Shown: positions 8,950 through 17,559 of the stretch, in pieces
How the letters are laid out: every line of letters begins with the position of its first letter
Position numbering within the stretch: the first letter of the stretch is position 1
DNA from: Stenotrophomonas maltophilia
GTDB taxonomy: Bacteria; Pseudomonadota; Gammaproteobacteria; Xanthomonadales; Xanthomonadaceae
Reading direction: 5' to 3'
NCBI RefSeq assembly: GCF_006974125.1
Contig: NZ_CP037858.1
Location: forward strand, 3,472,001 to 3,536,000
DNA length: 64,000 bases
Made by a program: the position numbers and the translations under genes
The notes under the pieces: model-generated
The model's input: the letters and a program-made list of their open reading frames with translations, nothing else
Databases searched by the model: none
What the model was told of the DNA's origin: nothing

Positions 8950-9109
8950 ATCGCCCCCCGTCGAATGGATGCGACGTGCGGATGATTCGATGCCACTCAG
9001 GCAGGCCCACGCCACGCGTGGATGCCGTTCCCGATTCAACACCGTCGCGTCGCAATCCCTGCGACCACGACCGGCCAGCATGGTGCATCTGTTCCCGCGG
9101 ACGCCGACC

Positions 9110-10270
9110 ATGCTGCAGACCCTGGCCATCGCCCACTACCGTTCACTGCATGGACTGGTGCTGCCGCTGCAGCCGTTGAATGTGGTCACCGGCGACAACG
9201 GCAGTGGAAAATCCAGCCTGTACCGCGCGCTGCGCCTGTTGGCGGAAACCGCGCAGGGCGGAGTGGCCGCAGTGCTGGCGCGCGAAGGTGGACTCGGCTC
9301 GGCGTTGTGGGCCGGCCCGGAAAAGATCGACCGCCGGGTCACGGCGGGCGACATTCCCCTGCAGGGTGGCCCGCGCCAGGAAGCGGTGGGCCTGAAGCTC
9401 GGCTTCGCCACTGACCAGTTCGGCTATGCGATCGACCTGGGCTATCCGCCGCCCAGCCGTTCAGCGTTCGCACTGGACCCGCAGATCAAGGCCGAGGCGA
9501 TCTGGGCCGGGCCGTTCCTGCGCAGCGCAAACCTGCTGGTCGATCGCCGCGGGGCGATGGTGCGGCAACGCCTTGCGCACGGCTGGGATCGGGTCGACGA
9601 CCGGCTGTCATCGTTCGACAGCCTGTTCACCCAGGTCGGCGATCCGCAGCGCATGCCGGAAACCATCGCCCTGCGTGAGTACATCCGTCGCTGGCGCTTC
9701 TACGATCATTTCCGCAGCGATGCCGATGCGCCGGCGCGGCAGCCGGCGATGGCCACGCGCACGCCGGTGCTGCATCACGACGGCCGCGATCTGGCGGCGG
9801 CCTGGGTGACCATCCTCGAGATCGGAGATCCGGTTGCCTTGGCACGCAGCGTGGACGATGCCTTCCCAGGTGCCACGATCGGCTTCGAGGAACTGGATGG
9901 CCGATTGGCCCTGCGCTTCCACCAGCCCGGGCTGCTGCGGCCCTTGTCGATGACCGAGCTGTCCGATGGCACCCTGCGTTTCCTGCTGCTGGCTGCCGCG
10001 CTGCACACACCGCGCCCGCCGCCGCTGCTGGTGCTCAATGAGCCGGAGACCAGCCTGCATCCAGACCTGCTGCCGGCGCTGGCGCGGCTGATCATCGCCG
10101 CCAGTGCACGCAGCCAGGTATGGGTGGTGTCTCACGCCAGCCGGCTGATCGCCGCGTTGGAGCAGGCACCGGGCTGCCACTCGCTGCACCTGCACAAGGA
10201 GCAGGGGCGCACGTTGTTGAGTGGGCAGGGGCTGCTGGATGCCCCTGCATGGCATTGGCCGCAGCGCTGA
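9110..10270 (+). CDS. Orphan AAA ATPase (ABC/RecF-like, AAA_15/AAA_21 type)
   Basis: A 386-residue predicted ATPase. It has an N-terminal Walker A GDNGSGKSS within a RecF/SMC-like fold, an ABC-signature-like LSDGTLRFLLLA (~285), Walker B plus D-loop VLNEPETSLHP (~308), and a switch histidine in VVSHASRL. The spacing between motifs is short, with no long coiled coil, as in stand-alone AAA_21 proteins. Relatives occur in defence systems (OLD, Gabija, retron effectors) but also alone in housekeeping contexts. Here no nuclease, reverse transcriptase or toxin gene is adjacent, so no function can be given. ATG 9110 begins the conserved part; the frame is open upstream, with ATG 9080 as an alternative. 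Confidence 0.75.
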   Translation: MLQTLAIAHYRSLHGLVLPLQPLNVVTGDNGSGKSSLYRALRLLAETAQGGVAAVLAREGGLGSALWAGPEKIDRRVTAGDIPLQGGPRQEAVGLKLGFATDQFGYAIDLGYPPPSRSAFALDPQIKAEAIWAGPFLRSANLLVDRRGAMVRQRLAHGWDRVDDRLSSFDSLFTQVGDPQRMPETIALREYIRRWRFYDHFRSDADAPARQPAMATRTPVLHHDGRDLAAAWVTILEIGDPVALARSVDDAFPGATIGFEELDGRLALRFHQPGLLRPLSMTELSDGTLRFLLLAAALHTPRPPPLLVLNEPETSLHPDLLPALARLIIAASARSQVWVVSHASRLIAALEQAPGCHSLHLHKEQGRTLLSGQGLLDAPAWHWPQR

Positions 10271-10288
10271 AACGTCGATCCACGCGCG

Positions 10289-10312
10289 GTAGATCCACGC
10301 CGTGCGTGGATG
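10289..10312 (+). repeat. Single GTAG-headed palindrome (ATCCACGC core)
   Basis: GTAG is followed by ATCCACGC, a short loop and GCGTGGAT. This is a second sequence type of the SMAG-like family, in the 45-base gap between the AAA ATPase and the convergent EamA gene. Confidence 0.7.
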
Positions 10313-10315
10313 CAC

Positions 10316-11263
10316 TCAATCGGCGATGTTGCGCGCCTCGGCCGTGCCAAGGATTTCCGGATGCTGCACCGGCTTGCGGCGATTGAGAAGCGGATGCAGG
10401 AACACGGCTCCGACGATGATCGCCACGCCCAGGTAGAACCATGGCGTGACCTCGTGCTGCTCGCGCAGCAGCACCACCGCCAGCACCACTGCGTAGACAG
10501 GTTCCAGGTTGGTCACCAGCTGTACGGTGTAGGCGCTCAGGTGGCGCAGCGCGACCAGGGCCAGGGCGAACGGCAGCAGCGTGCAGAACCCGGCCAGTAC
10601 CAGCAGCAGGATGCCGTCGTGCAGGTCCGGAACCACCCACAGCGGGCTGGCCAGCGCCGGCAGCAGGTAGGGCATCAGCGGTGCCAGCAGGGTCAGGGTG
10701 AGGGTGCCGGCACCCAGCTCCAGCGCCGTGACCGTAAGCGGATCGGCGTGGCTGACCATGCGCTTGTTGAGCGAGCCGAACACCGCCACCAGCAATGCCG
10801 AGATCGCGCCGATCAATACACCCAGGCGCATGCCATCGGGCACGCCACCGACCACCAGCGCCACGCCCGGCAGTACTGCCAGGCCGAAGGCCAGTTCACG
10901 CAGCTGGAACGGCCGCTTGGCTACCCACGGTTCGATGATTGAAGTGAACACCGGCGCCAGCGCAATGCAGGTGGCGGCCACCGACGCATTGGCCAGCTTC
11001 ACCGCACCGTAGAACGTCAGCCAGTGCAGGGCGACCAGCGCGCCGATGCCAGCGTAGCCGGCCACCAGCCGCAGGGGCAGGGTGCGCAGCCCGCGCCACA
11101 CCCGTGGCAGCAGGGCCAGCATCGCCGTCACCAGCAGCATGCGCCACCAGACCAGCGGCAATGCGGGCAGGGTGATCAGCTTGCCGAGGATGGCGGTGAC
11201 GCCCCACAGCAGGACACAGAAGTGGATCTGCCACAGCGCTTTGCGGGTGTCGGGTGTGCTCAT
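10316..11263 (-). CDS. EamA-family (DMT) transporter
   Basis: A 315-residue inner-membrane protein made of two EamA repeats. Ten hydrophobic helices can be counted, from IHFCVLLWGVTAILGKLI to FYLGVAIIVGAVFLHPLL. The family exports or exchanges amino acids, nucleotides or other small metabolites; the substrate cannot be read from sequence. ATG 11263 was chosen because the upstream extension is not hydrophobic and the EamA pattern begins at MSTPDTRKALWQIHF. A short intergenic stretch of 34 bases separates it from the DUF72 gene, which lies upstream on the same strand. Confidence 0.88.
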   Translation of the reverse strand: MSTPDTRKALWQIHFCVLLWGVTAILGKLITLPALPLVWWRMLLVTAMLALLPRVWRGLRTLPLRLVAGYAGIGALVALHWLTFYGAVKLANASVAATCIALAPVFTSIIEPWVAKRPFQLRELAFGLAVLPGVALVVGGVPDGMRLGVLIGAISALLVAVFGSLNKRMVSHADPLTVTALELGAGTLTLTLLAPLMPYLLPALASPLWVVPDLHDGILLLVLAGFCTLLPFALALVALRHLSAYTVQLVTNLEPVYAVVLAVVLLREQHEVTPWFYLGVAIIVGAVFLHPLLNRRKPVQHPEILGTAEARNIAD

Positions 11264-11297
11264 CCGCCTATTGTGAGGCAAGGCGAACGTCGCAGCG

Positions 11298-12116
11298 CTA
11301 CCCGCGTGTGGAATTGTTGCCCTGGTCAACCTGCCGCTGCAGCGCCATCGCTGCCGCCGGGTTGCGCGCCTTGCCTGCGCCGATGCACAGCAGGTAGACC
11401 TCGCGCGGGGTTTCAGGGGCGGGCGCTGCCAGGCAGGGCAGGTCGTCCACCGGCTCGCCGCGCGACCAGCGCCGGGCCCGTTCGGCCCAGCGCTGCTGCA
11501 CGGGTGCCGGCAGGCCCTCGTTCAAACGTGCCTGGCTGCGCTTGATCCGTGCGTAGACGAAGCCGGCGCTGACATCGCCGTGCAGGGGTGCCTCGTCGCT
11601 GTCCTCGATCACCAGGGCCACGCCGTGCGCGCGCGCAGCGGTAACCAGTTCCGGGCCATGCGCCTCGGCATTGCGGACTTCCAGGGCGTGCTGCAGCGGC
11701 ACGCCGTCCAGTTGCTTCGGCAGCTGCGCCATCAGCCGTTCCAGCGCTTCGGCGTCGGCCGGATGCCGTGGATCGAACTGCCACAGCAGCGGGCCCAGCC
11801 GGTCACCGAGCGCGAGTGCGGCCTGCAGGAACGGCGCCGCGGCATCCACCGTGCTGGACAGGTCGCGGCGCTGTACCAGGTAGCGCGGCGTCTTCAGCGA
11901 GAAGCGGAAGCCTTCAGGGGTCTGCGCGGCCCATTGCGCGCATTGCACTGCGGTCGGCGTGCGGTAGAAGGTGCCGTTGATCTCGATGCAGCGCAGCGCA
12001 CGGCTGGCGTGTGCCAGCTCTTCCCGCTGCGGCAGGCCGGCGGGATAGAACACGCCGCCGCGCCATTCCGGAAACACCCAGCCGCCGATGCCGCAGCGGA
12101 TCGCTCCTGCGGTCAC
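11298..12116 (-). CDS. DUF72 family protein
   Basis: A 272-residue protein of the DUF72 (YecE-like) TIM-barrel family. Visible family features are RCGIGGWVFPEWRG at the N-terminus, EINGTFYRTPT, FRFSLKTPRYL, WQFDPRH and the late FVYARIKRSQA segment. The biochemical function of the family is unsettled. The frame is open far upstream, but GTG 12114-12116 is chosen because it overlaps the VOC stop (GTGA, 4-base overlap) and starts exactly at the conserved domain. The two genes are therefore probably translationally coupled. Confidence 0.82.
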   Translation of the reverse strand: MTAGAIRCGIGGWVFPEWRGGVFYPAGLPQREELAHASRALRCIEINGTFYRTPTAVQCAQWAAQTPEGFRFSLKTPRYLVQRRDLSSTVDAAAPFLQAALALGDRLGPLLWQFDPRHPADAEALERLMAQLPKQLDGVPLQHALEVRNAEAHGPELVTAARAHGVALVIEDSDEAPLHGDVSAGFVYARIKRSQARLNEGLPAPVQQRWAERARRWSRGEPVDDLPCLAAPAPETPREVYLLCIGAGKARNPAAAMALQRQVDQGNNSTRG

Positions 12117-12556
12117 TGGCCGTGGTCCGCGCGCCAGGGATCGTAGCTGCCGAACCACCACAGGTAGCCTTCCGGATCGGCGCAGGCATAGCCACGGCCG
12201 CCGTAGTCCTGGTCGGCGATGTCGATGACGATGCGTGCCCCGGCCGCCTTGGCCCGGGCGTAGTGCGCGTCGGCATCGGTGACGATCACGCAGGCACTCT
12301 GGGTCTGGCGGCCGCCCACCTCGTCCGGCATCGCGGCATGCTGGCTCCAGGCGCTTTCCTTGACGGCCGAGCCGAGCATGATCATGCCGTTGCCGAAGGT
12401 CAGCTGGGCGTGGAACACGGTATCGCCATCGGCATACACCGCCTGGGCATGAAAGCCGAAGGCGCGCTGCAGCCAGTCGATCGCCGCCTGCGCATCGCGG
12501 TAGCGCAGGCAAGGAATGATGGTGGATCCATTGCTCGGTTGGCCGTTCCCGTCCAT
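12113..12556 (-). CDS. VOC/PhnB-like glyoxalase-fold protein
   Basis: A 147-residue protein of the vicinal-oxygen-chelate superfamily. It contains PCLRYRDAQAAIDWLQRAFGF, typical of PhnB-like members, and ends in DYGGRGYACADPEGYLWWFGSYDPW, which carries the usual C-terminal Glu/Trp pattern. Members include dioxygenases, glyoxalases and antibiotic-resistance binding proteins; the reaction here cannot be assigned. A strong AGGAGGGG Shine-Dalgarno precedes ATG 12556. It overlaps the downstream DUF72 gene by four bases and is divergent from the serine hydrolase gene. Confidence 0.82.
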   Translation of the reverse strand: MDGNGQPSNGSTIIPCLRYRDAQAAIDWLQRAFGFHAQAVYADGDTVFHAQLTFGNGMIMLGSAVKESAWSQHAAMPDEVGGRQTQSACVIVTDADAHYARAKAAGARIVIDIADQDYGGRGYACADPEGYLWWFGSYDPWRADHGQ

Positions 12557-12666
12557 GACACCCCTCCTATGGCACAGGCCAGCCTGCGCCGATGACCGTT
12601 ACCATCGCGCGAACCCTTGATGACGGCCTGCACATGGCCGCCACCCCTGTTCGGAGATCGTGCTGG

Positions 12667-14226
12667 ATGAAACCCTGGATTGGAGGAGCCGTGCTGCTGG
12701 CATGCACGACCATGGCAAGCGCGGGCACCCCGGCGCAACTGCAGGACCTGGATGCGACCGTCGAGCGCGTGCGCGCGCAGTTCGACGTGCCCGGCATCGC
12801 CGTGGCCGTGGTCAAGGACGGCCAGGTCGTGCTCGAGCGCGGTTGGGGCGTGCGTGAACAGGGCAGGCCGGAGCCGGTCCAGGCCGACACCCTGTTCGCC
12901 ATTGCCTCCAATACCAAGGCGTTCACTGCAACCTCGCTGAACCTGCTGGCCGAGGACGGCAAGCTGAAGATGGACGACAAGGTGATCGACCACCTGCCGT
13001 CGTTCCGCATGTCCGATCCGTTCGTGACCGGGCAGATGACGATCCGCGACCTGCTGTCGCATCGCAGTGGCCTGAGCCTGGGCGCCGGTGACCTGCTGTT
13101 CTGGCCGACCACGTCCTACAGCAATGCCGAAGTGGTGGAGCGCCTGGGCAAGGTGCCGCTGAAGGGCGGTTTCCGCGAAAGCTATGCCTACGACAACATC
13201 CTGTACGCGGTCGCCCAGCAGGTGATCGAGCACGTTTCCGGCATGAGCTACCAGCAGTTCCTGCAGGCGCGCATCTTCGACAAGGTGGGCATGGCCGGCA
13301 CGCGCTACAACGCCGATCACCTGAAGCCCGGTGACAAGGCCGCGGTCGGTCACGCCAAGTACGATTTCAAGGATCTGCGCACCGTTGCGCCGCTGACCTG
13401 GTCGAACAACGCAGGCGCCGGTGGCATCTATTCCAGCGCGCATGACATGGCGCGCTGGATGCAGGTGCAGCTGGCCGAAGGCAAGCTGGCCGATGGCACG
13501 CCGTTGTTCACCGAGAAGAGCCAGCAGCAGATGTGGCGGATGATCACGCCGCAGTCGATTCCGGCGCCGAGCGTGCCGGAGCTGGCACCGGCGCGGGCCA
13601 ATTTCGCCGGCTATGGCGAGGGCTGGAGCCTGAGCGACTATCGCGGGCAGAAGCTGGTCTGGCATACCGGTGGCTGGCCGGGCATGGTCTCGCGGCTGAC
13701 CCTGGTGCCGGGCGAGAAGCTGGGCGTGGTGGTGCTGACCAACCAGGAGGTGGGTGCGGCGTTCAACGCGATCACCCTGAGCGTGCTTGACGCCTACCTG
13801 GGCGGAGAAAAGCACGATTGGGTGGATGCCTATGCCAAGGCCGTGGCCAAGGGCCAGGACAAGGCCGACGAGGCCTGGGCCAAGCACCAGATCGCGCGCG
13901 ACAAGGGCAGCAGGCCGTCGCTGGCGCTGGCCGGCTACACCGGCACCTTCCGTGACCGCTGGTACGGTGATATGCAGGTCAGCAGCGAGGGCAAGGGCCT
14001 GCGCCTGCGCTTTGCCAAGACCGCGCAGCTGAGCGGGCGCCTGGAGCACTGGCAGCACGACACCTTCATCGTGCGCTGGGACGACCGTTCGCTCAACGCC
14101 GACGCATTCGTGAACTTCAGCCTGGACCCGGATGGCAAGGTGCGCGAGGTGCGCATGCAGCCGATTTCCGACCTGACCGATTTCAGTTTCGATTTCCAGG
14201 ACCTGCTGTTCACTCCGGTGAAGTGA
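12667..14226 (+). CDS. Exported serine hydrolase, class C beta-lactamase/esterase fold, with DUF3471 tail
   Basis: A 519-residue periplasmic enzyme of the beta-lactamase (AmpC/EstB/PBP) superfamily. A Sec signal peptide (MKPWIGGAVLLACTTMASA) is followed by the catalytic domain with SNTK (SxxK, ~82), YDN (YxN, ~176) and HTGG (KTG equivalent, ~332). A C-terminal DUF3471 beta-domain (~425-519) starts near YTGTFRDRWYGDM. The HTG variant and the DUF3471 tail argue for an esterase or peptidase rather than a true AmpC. ATG 12667 was preferred because the signal peptide starts there; the frame is open to 12592. Upstream it is divergent from the VOC/DUF72 pair. The substrate is unknown. Confidence 0.85.
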   Translation: MKPWIGGAVLLACTTMASAGTPAQLQDLDATVERVRAQFDVPGIAVAVVKDGQVVLERGWGVREQGRPEPVQADTLFAIASNTKAFTATSLNLLAEDGKLKMDDKVIDHLPSFRMSDPFVTGQMTIRDLLSHRSGLSLGAGDLLFWPTTSYSNAEVVERLGKVPLKGGFRESYAYDNILYAVAQQVIEHVSGMSYQQFLQARIFDKVGMAGTRYNADHLKPGDKAAVGHAKYDFKDLRTVAPLTWSNNAGAGGIYSSAHDMARWMQVQLAEGKLADGTPLFTEKSQQQMWRMITPQSIPAPSVPELAPARANFAGYGEGWSLSDYRGQKLVWHTGGWPGMVSRLTLVPGEKLGVVVLTNQEVGAAFNAITLSVLDAYLGGEKHDWVDAYAKAVAKGQDKADEAWAKHQIARDKGSRPSLALAGYTGTFRDRWYGDMQVSSEGKGLRLRFAKTAQLSGRLEHWQHDTFIVRWDDRSLNADAFVNFSLDPDGKVREVRMQPISDLTDFSFDFQDLLFTPVK

Positions 14227-14272
14227 CGCCGCCGGACGTGGCCCGGCGCCAACGTTTGACGAATCCGATGGA

Positions 14273-14347
14273 TAGTGCCGGCCGCTGGCCGGCAACCTCA
14301 TGTTCCCCGGATGCGTCGCAAGGGTGCCGGCCAGCGGCCGGCACTAC
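14273..14347. repeat. SMAG/REP-type palindrome pair
   Basis: A palindrome beginning ATAGTGCCGGCCGCTGGCCG is mirrored by GTGCCGGCCAGCGGCCGGCACTAC ending at 14347 (split here only by its own centre). The left head has ATAG instead of GTAG. The pair lies between the serine hydrolase and the ABC exporter gene, and repeats the GCCGGCC core of the 7747-7818 copy. Confidence 0.8.
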
Positions 14348-14425
14348 CGGAGCCGCGGCGATCGTCGGCCGGTGTACACATGCGGCGTGGGATACTCCGC
14401 CGGCTAATGATGGCGAGGGAATGCG

Positions 14426-16258
14426 ATGTTCCGTTGGTTTGAATCCCTGATCCCGGTGTTCCCGCCCGTGGATGGGCGCATGCCACCGCGCAAGGTGCTG
14501 CCGTTCTACCTGCACTACCTGCGCCCGGTCTGGCCGGTGCTGCTGGCCACGCTTGTCGCCGGCCTGCTGCTGGCGCTGGTGGAAGTGGCGATGTTCGACT
14601 ACCTGGGCCGCATCGTCGACATGGTCGCCGAGCAGCCGGGCGCCGACTTCTTCAAGCGCCACGCCAATGAACTGGGCTGGATGCTGTTCATCACGGTCAT
14701 CGCGCGGCCGATCCTGGTCGGCCTGCACAACCTGCTGGTCAACCAGGCCATCGTGCCAGGCCTGAGCAACCGCTCGCGCTGGCTGATGCACAACTACGTG
14801 GTGCGGCAGAGCCTGAGTTTCTTCCAGAACGATTTCGCCGGCAGCGTCGCCAACCGGGTGATGCAGACCGGTACGTCGCTGCGCGAATCGGCGGTGCAGA
14901 TGGTCGATTCGCTCTGGTACATCGTGGTCTACACCGGCACCGCGCTGTACCTGTTCGCGCAGGCCGACTAGCGGCTGATGGTGCCGTTGATCCTGTGGCT
15001 GCTGGCCTATGCGGTGATCCTGTTCTACTTCGTTCCGCGCGCGAAGGAACGGGCATGGATCGCCTCCGAAGCACGTTCGAAGGCGATGGGCCGCATCGTC
15101 GATGGCTACACCAACATTCCCACGCTGAAGCTGTTCGCCCATGGTGGGCGCGAGCAGGCCTACGTGGCCGAGTCGATCCAGGAACTGGCGGTCAAGCACC
15201 GCGCGCAGACCCGCATCACCACCGGCATGGACCTGACCATCGCCATCGTCAACGGCTTCCTGATTGCCGGCACCTGTGGGCTGGCGCTGTGGTTGTGGAA
15301 TGGCGGGCACATCACCGTCGGCGCGATCACGCTGGCGACCGGCCTGGTCATCCGCATCCACAACATGTCCGGCTGGATCATGTGGACCATCAACGGCATC
15401 TTCGAGGACATCGGCACGGTGCAGGATGGCATCACCACCATCGCCCAGCCGCTGACCGTGCAGGATCGCGAGGATGCGGTGCCGTTGCAGGTGACCCGTG
15501 GCGGCGTGCACTTCCAGGACATCCATTTCCACTACGGCAAGAAGGGCGGCGTGATCGCCGGCCTGGACCTGGTGGTGAAACCGGGCGAGAAGATCGGCCT
15601 GGTGGGCCCCTCCGGTGCCGGCAAGTCGACCCTGGTCAACGTACTGCTGCGCCTGTACGACCTGGAGAGCGGCCGCATCCTGATCGACGACCAGGACATT
15701 GCCTACGTCACCCAGGACAGCCTGCGCCAGCAGATCGGCGTGGTCACCCAGGACACCTCGCTGCTGCATCGCTCGATCCGCGACAACCTGCTGTACGGCC
15801 GTCCGGACGCGACCGATGAGCAGCTGCGCGCAGCAGTAGCCAAAGCACGTGCCGAAGCCTTCATCGATACGCTGGTGGACGGGCAGGGGCGTCGTGGCTA
15901 CGACGCGCATGTCGGCGAGCGCGGCGTGAAGCTGTCCGGTGGCCAGCGCCAGCGCATCGCCATTGCCCGCGTGCTGCTGAAGGACGCACCGATCCTGGTG
16001 CTGGACGAAGCCACCTCGGCGCTGGATTCGGAAGTGGAAGCGGCGATCCAGGACAGCCTGGACGAACTGATGGGTGGCAAGACGGTGATCGCGATCGCGC
16101 ACCGGTTGTCGACCATCGCGCGCATGGACCGGCTGGTGGTGATGGACCAGGGCCGCATCGTCGAAACCGGCAGCCATGCGGAGCTGATTGCGGCCGGTGG
16201 ACTGTACGCACGGTTGTGGGCGCGGCAGACCGGTGGTTTCGTGGCTGCCGATCAATGA
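14426..16258 (+). pseudogene. ABC exporter (fused membrane and ATPase domains) interrupted by an in-frame amber codon
   Basis: Read through, this is a 610-codon ABC half-exporter. It has about six membrane helices (1-330), then an ATPase domain with Walker A GPSGAGKST, signature LSGGQRQR, Walker B ILVLDEATSALD and the switch His in AIAHRLSTIARM. Codon 182 (14969-14971) is TAG in an ADxRLMVPLILW context. The reading frame is unbroken on both sides and both halves look fully conserved, so a TGG-to-TAG change of Trp is the simplest explanation. An ATG at 14978, two codons later, could restart translation of the second half, but that would lack the first helices. It may be a true null allele, a suppressed amber codon or a base-call error. 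Confidence 0.85.
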
Positions 16259-16265
16259 TGGGATC

Positions 16266-16304
16266 GGGGTCGGATCCCTTTCCGCAGGAAAGGGCTCTGA
16301 CCCC
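16266..16304. repeat. Inverted repeat GGGGTC...GACCCC
   Basis: GGGGTCGGATCCCTTTC (16266-16282) pairs with GAAAGGGCTCTGACCCC (16288-16304) with two mismatches and a short loop. It lies between the ABC exporter stop and the phosphatase start, ending about 20 bases before the phosphatase ATG. Such GGGGTC(A/G)GA palindromes recur between genes in this group of bacteria, as far as I recall. Confidence 0.7.
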
Positions 16305-16325
16305 AGCGTGCTTCTGGAGACCTGC

Positions 16326-17549
16326 ATGATCCTCCCCCTGCGCTCCCTGTTGCTGGCGCTCGCGCTGGCCATGAGCACTGCAACCGCGATGGCCGCACCC
16401 GCCGCAGGCGAGCAGCTTGAGCAGGTCATCCTGCTCAGCCGCCATAACCTGCGCGCGCCGGTGGTGGCCTCCGGCGCGCTCGCCAACGCGACACCCGAGA
16501 CCTGGCCGCGCTGGGAGGTGGCACCGGGCGAGCTGACCACCAAGGGCGGCGTGCTGGAGGTCTACATGGGCCGTTACATCGGCCAGTGGCTGCGCCAGGC
16601 GCGACTGTTGCCGGCGTCGGGTTGCCCGCAGCCCGCTGACTTCCACGCCCATGCCAACAGCCTGCAACGTACCCAGGCCACGGCGCAGTTCTTCGTTGCC
16701 GGTGCCTTCCCGGGCTGCCACGTTGCGATCGAGCAGCGCATGCCGCTGGGCACGATGGATCCCTTGTTCAATCCGGTAATCCTCAACAGAGACACGGTCT
16801 TCCGCGAGCGCGCGCTGTCGGCAATGCAGCAAGCGCTGACCGACGTGGACATGGCACCGGCACTGTCCGTGGTGGAGCAGATCACCCGCTACCCGGAGTC
16901 GGCGGCGTGTACCGGCCGCGGCGACTGCCATCTGACGCTGGCCGATATCACCTTCAGTGCGGAGCCGGGCAACGAGCCTCGCGCTTCGGGTTCACTGGCG
17001 CTGGCCAGCGGGGTGGTGGATGCGCTGCTGATGGAGCACTACCAGGGAAGTGGCATTCCGCGCGAAGGCTGGGGCCGCTTGAACAACGAGACGCAATGGC
17101 AGGCGCTGGCGCAGATCCGCAATCGCTACCAGGACATCCTGTTCGGTACTCCTGAAGTTGCTCGTGATGTGGCCGCGCCGCTGCTGGCAAGAGTAGAAGC
17201 GCTGTTCAAGGAACCGGCGTCACCGAAGGTGACCCTGCTGGTCGGCCACGACTCCAACATCGGCTCCGTGCTGGCCGCGTTGGGAATCGCTGACTACACG
17301 CTGCCGGGCCAGTACGAGAAGACGCCGATCGGAGGCCTGCTGCAGTTCGAGCGCTGGCGCGAGCGTCGCAGTGGCCTGGAGCGTTTCCGCGTGTCCTACG
17401 TCTATCCCACCACCGGGCAACTGCGCGATGCGCTGCCGCTGACCGAGGCGCAGCCGCCGGGGCACGTCGCACTGCCGTTGCCGGGCTGCGACCGGCTGGG
17501 CTGCAGCCGTGCGCAGTTGCAGCAGCTGCTGCAGCGGGCCCGTCACTGA
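16326..17549 (+). CDS. agp: Periplasmic glucose-1-phosphatase (histidine acid phosphatase)
   Basis: A 407-residue secreted enzyme that releases phosphate from glucose-1-phosphate and related sugar or inositol phosphates in the periplasm. A signal peptide ends near ATAMAAPA. The catalytic SRHNLRAP (~38-44) is the Agp form of the RHGxRxP motif. TTKGGVLEVYMG, NSLQRTQATAQFF, GTMDPLFNPV and the proton-donor motif VGHDSNI (~305) all match E. coli Agp closely. ATG 16326 begins the signal peptide, with a GGAGA stretch before it. It converges with the lyase gene, leaving 10 bases between stops. No Pho-box was recognised. Confidence 0.9.
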   Translation: MILPLRSLLLALALAMSTATAMAAPAAGEQLEQVILLSRHNLRAPVVASGALANATPETWPRWEVAPGELTTKGGVLEVYMGRYIGQWLRQARLLPASGCPQPADFHAHANSLQRTQATAQFFVAGAFPGCHVAIEQRMPLGTMDPLFNPVILNRDTVFRERALSAMQQALTDVDMAPALSVVEQITRYPESAACTGRGDCHLTLADITFSAEPGNEPRASGSLALASGVVDALLMEHYQGSGIPREGWGRLNNETQWQALAQIRNRYQDILFGTPEVARDVAAPLLARVEALFKEPASPKVTLLVGHDSNIGSVLAALGIADYTLPGQYEKTPIGGLLQFERWRERRSGLERFRVSYVYPTTGQLRDALPLTEAQPPGHVALPLPGCDRLGCSRAQLQQLLQRARH

Positions 17550-17559
17550 AACAGAGCTG

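Noticed and set aside
9110..10270. Two-gene defence system (Gabija- or retron-like) around the AAA ATPase
   Set aside because: Neighbours are a GGDEF gene and an EamA transporter; no UvrD-like helicase, TOPRIM protein or reverse transcriptase is present.
12592..12666. Upstream start for the serine hydrolase at 12592
   Set aside because: It would place 25 polar residues before a complete signal peptide that starts at 12667.
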